Shown: piece by piece, positions 25,012 through 27,420 of the stretch
Layout: each line of letters opens with the position of its first letter
Numbering within the stretch: position 1 is the first letter of the stretch
Source of the DNA: JAYZDF01 sp036337945
GTDB taxonomy: Bacteria; Myxococcota; Kuafuiibacteriia; Kuafuiibacteriales; Kuafuiibacteriaceae
Length of the DNA stretch: 27,420 nt
Assembly: GCA_036337945.1 (NCBI GenBank)
Contig: JAYZDF010000023.1
Location: 1-27,420, forward strand
Direction: 5' to 3'
Made by a program: the position numbers and the translations under genes
Notes under the pieces: model-generated
Databases searched by the model: none
Told to the model about the DNA's origin: nothing
Seen by the model: the letters and a program-made list of their open reading frames with translations, nothing else

Positions 25012-25764
25012 ATGAAACCACACACCTTTTTTCTGAGAACACTTCCATTCTTGTGCGCATTCGGCGTCTCTGCACCGAGCGCGGCGTCCGACGTATCCAA
25101 GATTTTGAAAGATATGGATATTGCCATGTCGGGAGCCGACGATCAGTACATGCTCTACGAGATCCGCGACAAACAAGCAGGCAAGGACGAGCGAGTTCTC
25201 GGGATTGAGGTTACGGTAAAAGGCGCAAAGCGTTTCACGAAGTTCACGGCGCCGTCCGACGTCAAAGGAACCAAAATATTAGTTCTGAGTCAGACTCAAA
25301 TGTACGTTTATCTTCCTTCCTTCAAAAAGATTCGCCGCGTAGCAAGTCACGTTACGAGGCAAGGTGTCATGGGAACCGCCTTCAGTAATGACGATATGGC
25401 TTTGGCGTCTTTTGCGGATAAATATGACGGCTCGATAGAGTCTCAAGACGAGAAGGTATGGAATCTTAGTCTGAAAGCGAAAGAGGGCACTGATGCTCCA
25501 TATCCTACAATACTGGTTACAGTAGATAAGAAGCTCATTTTGCCGACAAAGCTCCAATACCACAACGAGAAAGGTCTGAAGATAAAGACCGAAACTCGAA
25601 CGGAATACAGCTGCCAAGGCAAAGCTTGCACAGCTAAAGTCCACAAAATGACGGACCATACAAAGAATGAGCAGGTGACATCGCTTACTCGTAAGAAATG
25701 GAAAGTAAATCAGGGTGTCAAAGACAAGATATTCAGTCGGCGCTACCTCCAACGGGCTCGCTAG
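25012..25764 (+). CDS. LolA-like outer-membrane lipoprotein-sorting protein
   Basis: A 250-residue periplasmic protein with signal peptide (cleavage near SAA25). The start at 25012 is chosen because it begins the signal peptide; an in-frame ATG further upstream overlaps the RND gene and adds a Cys-rich stretch that makes no sense. The fold is an LolA/LolB-like half barrel (PF17131 type): FTKFTAPSDVKGTKILVL (67-84), QMYVYLPSFKKIRRV (87-101) and GVMGTAFSNDDMAL. These proteins usually partner an MMPL-type RND pump, as here, and are thought to carry lipids or other hydrophobic cargo across the periplasm. Its TAG stop shares the palindrome CTAG with the facing barrel gene. Confidence 0.85.
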   Translation: MKPHTFFLRTLPFLCAFGVSAPSAASDVSKILKDMDIAMSGADDQYMLYEIRDKQAGKDERVLGIEVTVKGAKRFTKFTAPSDVKGTKILVLSQTQMYVYLPSFKKIRRVASHVTRQGVMGTAFSNDDMALASFADKYDGSIESQDEKVWNLSLKAKEGTDAPYPTILVTVDKKLILPTKLQYHNEKGLKIKTETRTEYSCQGKACTAKVHKMTDHTKNEQVTSLTRKKWKVNQGVKDKIFSRRYLQRAR

Positions 25765-27420
25765 AAGCTAAATCGACCTCGCGTCCATATCATGCTTCCG
25801 CCGGCAGCTGCTTCGCCAAATTTGGAGTCTTCATCCCCCAATTGAATGAGCGCTCCACCTGAAAGCTCAAAGCCTTCACCGAATTTGTAGTTGAGCTCAG
25901 GAAATATGGTCATGGAGAAATTTTCTGAGGTGAGCGGATTAATAATCGTGCGTTCTCGCTTTCCACTACTCGCGCTGTATTTTTCTTCGTACATCGGTGT
26001 GACATCCGTGATTACAAAGAGTCGGAATAGGCCATCTCCACTTGCAAAATTGTAATCTATCCCCAAGACGGCGTAATCACCGATTCGAGGTCTCAGAGTT
26101 TCTTTAGCGCATTCGCTGGCCCGAGCATACAAGCCATCTAGTCCTCGGCAATCGAGAGGATTGATGATTTCCTCGTCGAGCACTCCGCCATTTCTTATCG
26201 TAAAGCCTTCTTGAAGGAAATCACCTGCGCCGAATTCGTCGACAAGGCCATGCACCCATTGTGCATTCACATAGATATTATCTGTGATCGTATAGTCGAT
26301 TCCCAATACCCATTTTAAAAATGGAGTACTTTCGAGGACGAGTGGTTTCGCGTTGTTCTCAAGATTATAATCATACTCAAAAGGACTGGCTACGCCAGCA
26401 ACCGTCACGTCTTTTTGGTACATACGAATCGAAATCTCTTGCGGAAAAATAAGAGCTGCCTCAAACCGATACCCGATTACTTTTTCGCCACTGAGGTTAA
26501 GACCAATTACTTTCATTTTAGGGTAAATTAGGTCTGAGTCGGTCAAAAGAAGTCCATCGATGCAGTCAGTCGGATCATTTGGATTACAGGTCGGCTCGGT
26601 AATTTGAGTCGTGACATTTGCATGAGCGACCGGAAAATCATTTCTTCCTTGATAGTAGCTTAGCGCCACGTCTTGCTCGGCAATTGTCGTGGCGAGCCGA
26701 AAAGCAAACTGCATGTTTTGAAAGCTCGTATTAGGCATGATCAAATTTACGTTTCTCGATACGGTTGGATATCGTGAGCCGTCGCCCAAAAGTCCTTCAT
26801 CTGTCACCGCTTGGTCCACCCGAATTCTATGCCGAAGCCCAGCATCGGTATGTGGGAGACGGTCGAGCCGAGCGAGCGCAAGGTCGCCCGTTCGCGGAAG
26901 AAGAGCCGGCCGAAAAATTGGAACCAGTACGCCACTGAAGGTAGTTGAGTCGGAGAAAGAATAATCGGCTTTCGCCATGAGGTTGCCTTGTTGCACGCCA
27001 AATAATAAGGGGTCTTCAAGGTCATCGGCGTTCAGATTATTGGTCGGATTGAACTGATCTCCCCCGCCCCAATTCACAATCTGTTGCCCAATCCGCAGGT
27101 CGAGACCGTCAACAAAAACGTCTGTACCCTCAAAGTAAACACTGTGGGCTTCGATTCGAAAGGGCTCTACTACATTTCTATTTGAAACGTCAGCAAGCTT
27201 CGAAACATCCGGAGTCCTTCCCAGCCAGACGAAATCAATGTCTACGACGCCTTGAAACCGATTTCCGTAAGCGCCGAGGTTTAGCTTGAAGATGTTTTCG
27301 TTTCTTACAATGCCGGTATTGAGTGTTCGGGTATCGTAAAATTTTCCGACTTCTTTACTCTGGATTCGGCCACGGACATCGGATTGGATTCTTCCACCCC
27401 ATTCGAGTTCCGTTTCAGCA
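25761..27420 (-). CDS. DUF1302-like outer-membrane barrel, N-terminus beyond the window
   Basis: The frame is open to the right edge; 552 residues are visible, so a GTG at 27075-27077 that could be taken as a start is internal. The sequence is typical of DUF1302/LbtU-like porins: LRIGQQIVNWGGGDQFNPTN (visible residues 108-127), many alternating strands, and a terminal Phe (RFSF). Such barrels commonly sit with MMPL exporters and LolA-like proteins, which is the arrangement here. It would form the outer-membrane exit of the module. The signal peptide is outside the window. The TAG stop overlaps the LolA-like stop within CTAG. Confidence 0.88.
   Translation of the reverse strand, partial: AETELEWGGRIQSDVRGRIQSKEVGKFYDTRTLNTGIVRNENIFKLNLGAYGNRFQGVVDIDFVWLGRTPDVSKLADVSNRNVVEPFRIEAHSVYFEGTDVFVDGLDLRIGQQIVNWGGGDQFNPTNNLNADDLEDPLLFGVQQGNLMAKADYSFSDSTTFSGVLVPIFRPALLPRTGDLALARLDRLPHTDAGLRHRIRVDQAVTDEGLLGDGSRYPTVSRNVNLIMPNTSFQNMQFAFRLATTIAEQDVALSYYQGRNDFPVAHANVTTQITEPTCNPNDPTDCIDGLLLTDSDLIYPKMKVIGLNLSGEKVIGYRFEAALIFPQEISIRMYQKDVTVAGVASPFEYDYNLENNAKPLVLESTPFLKWVLGIDYTITDNIYVNAQWVHGLVDEFGAGDFLQEGFTIRNGGVLDEEIINPLDCRGLDGLYARASECAKETLRPRIGDYAVLGIDYNFASGDGLFRLFVITDVTPMYEEKYSASSGKRERTIINPLTSENFSMTIFPELNYKFGEGFELSGGALIQLGDEDSKFGEAAAGGSMIWTRGRFSF

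Noticed and set aside
27075..27077. GTG as the start of the right-hand barrel gene
   Set aside because: The frame stays open upstream to the window edge and upstream residues are typical of the family.
1..27420. tRNA, CRISPR array, insertion sequence or attachment-site signals
   Set aside because: No direct-repeat arrays, transposase or integrase genes, or tRNA-like sequences stand out, and the gaps are too small to hold most of them.

Overview
The window reads as chromosomal DNA from a Gram-negative, outer-membrane-bearing bacterium, most likely a deltaproteobacterium-type lineage (Myxococcota/Bradymonadales-like). This is an inference. It rests on the many lipoproteins and signal peptides, a CFI-box C-terminal domain, a secreted esterase with an Asp/Ala/Gly/Ser-rich linker after its lipobox, and two outer-membrane beta-barrels. 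Coding density is very high: 20 complete genes plus two cut by the window ends. I see no tRNA, rRNA, CRISPR array, insertion sequence or phage gene. No gap between genes exceeds about 200 bases. GC looks moderate by eye.

Region 1 (1-3474, all minus) is one tight run transcribed from a DsbA/CcmH-like thioredoxin protein, through a YtkA-like secreted protein and a degenerate cytochrome c/FMN_bind protein, to a small Fe-S protein and a GlcD-type FAD oxidase that runs off the left edge. The theme is envelope and cytoplasmic redox chemistry. Region 2 (3672-7460) has an FHA-GGDEF diguanylate cyclase, a membrane protein with a cupredoxin-like tail, and a multidomain rhomboid protease. Region 3 (7515-13060, minus) holds a lipoprotein esterase, a membrane-anchored M20 peptidase, the fluoride channel CrcB and a beta-lactamase-fold hydrolase.

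Region 4 (13070-17715) is a two-sided locus. Minus: a secreted FN3/CFI-box protein overlapping a DUF3570 barrel by ATGA. Plus: a tiny DUF4266 lipoprotein overlapping a TlpA thioredoxin by TAATG, then the flavin transferase ApbE. I read this as one envelope redox system. The DUF4266 lipoprotein carries D54-V-R-E-G-A-T60, close to the ApbE target motif Dxx(S/T)GAT, so it may be the flavinylated protein.

Region 5 (17712-27420) looks like a trans-envelope export module: two divergent RND/MMPL transporters, a PhnD-like binding protein and a TPR lipoprotein on one side, and a LolA-like periplasmic protein and a DUF1302-like barrel on the other. Together these could move a hydrophobic molecule between the membranes. 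The cargo is unknown.

The strongest leads are the candidate flavinylation site in the DUF4266 lipoprotein and the redox-carrier-like protein that has lost both its heme and flavin attachment motifs.
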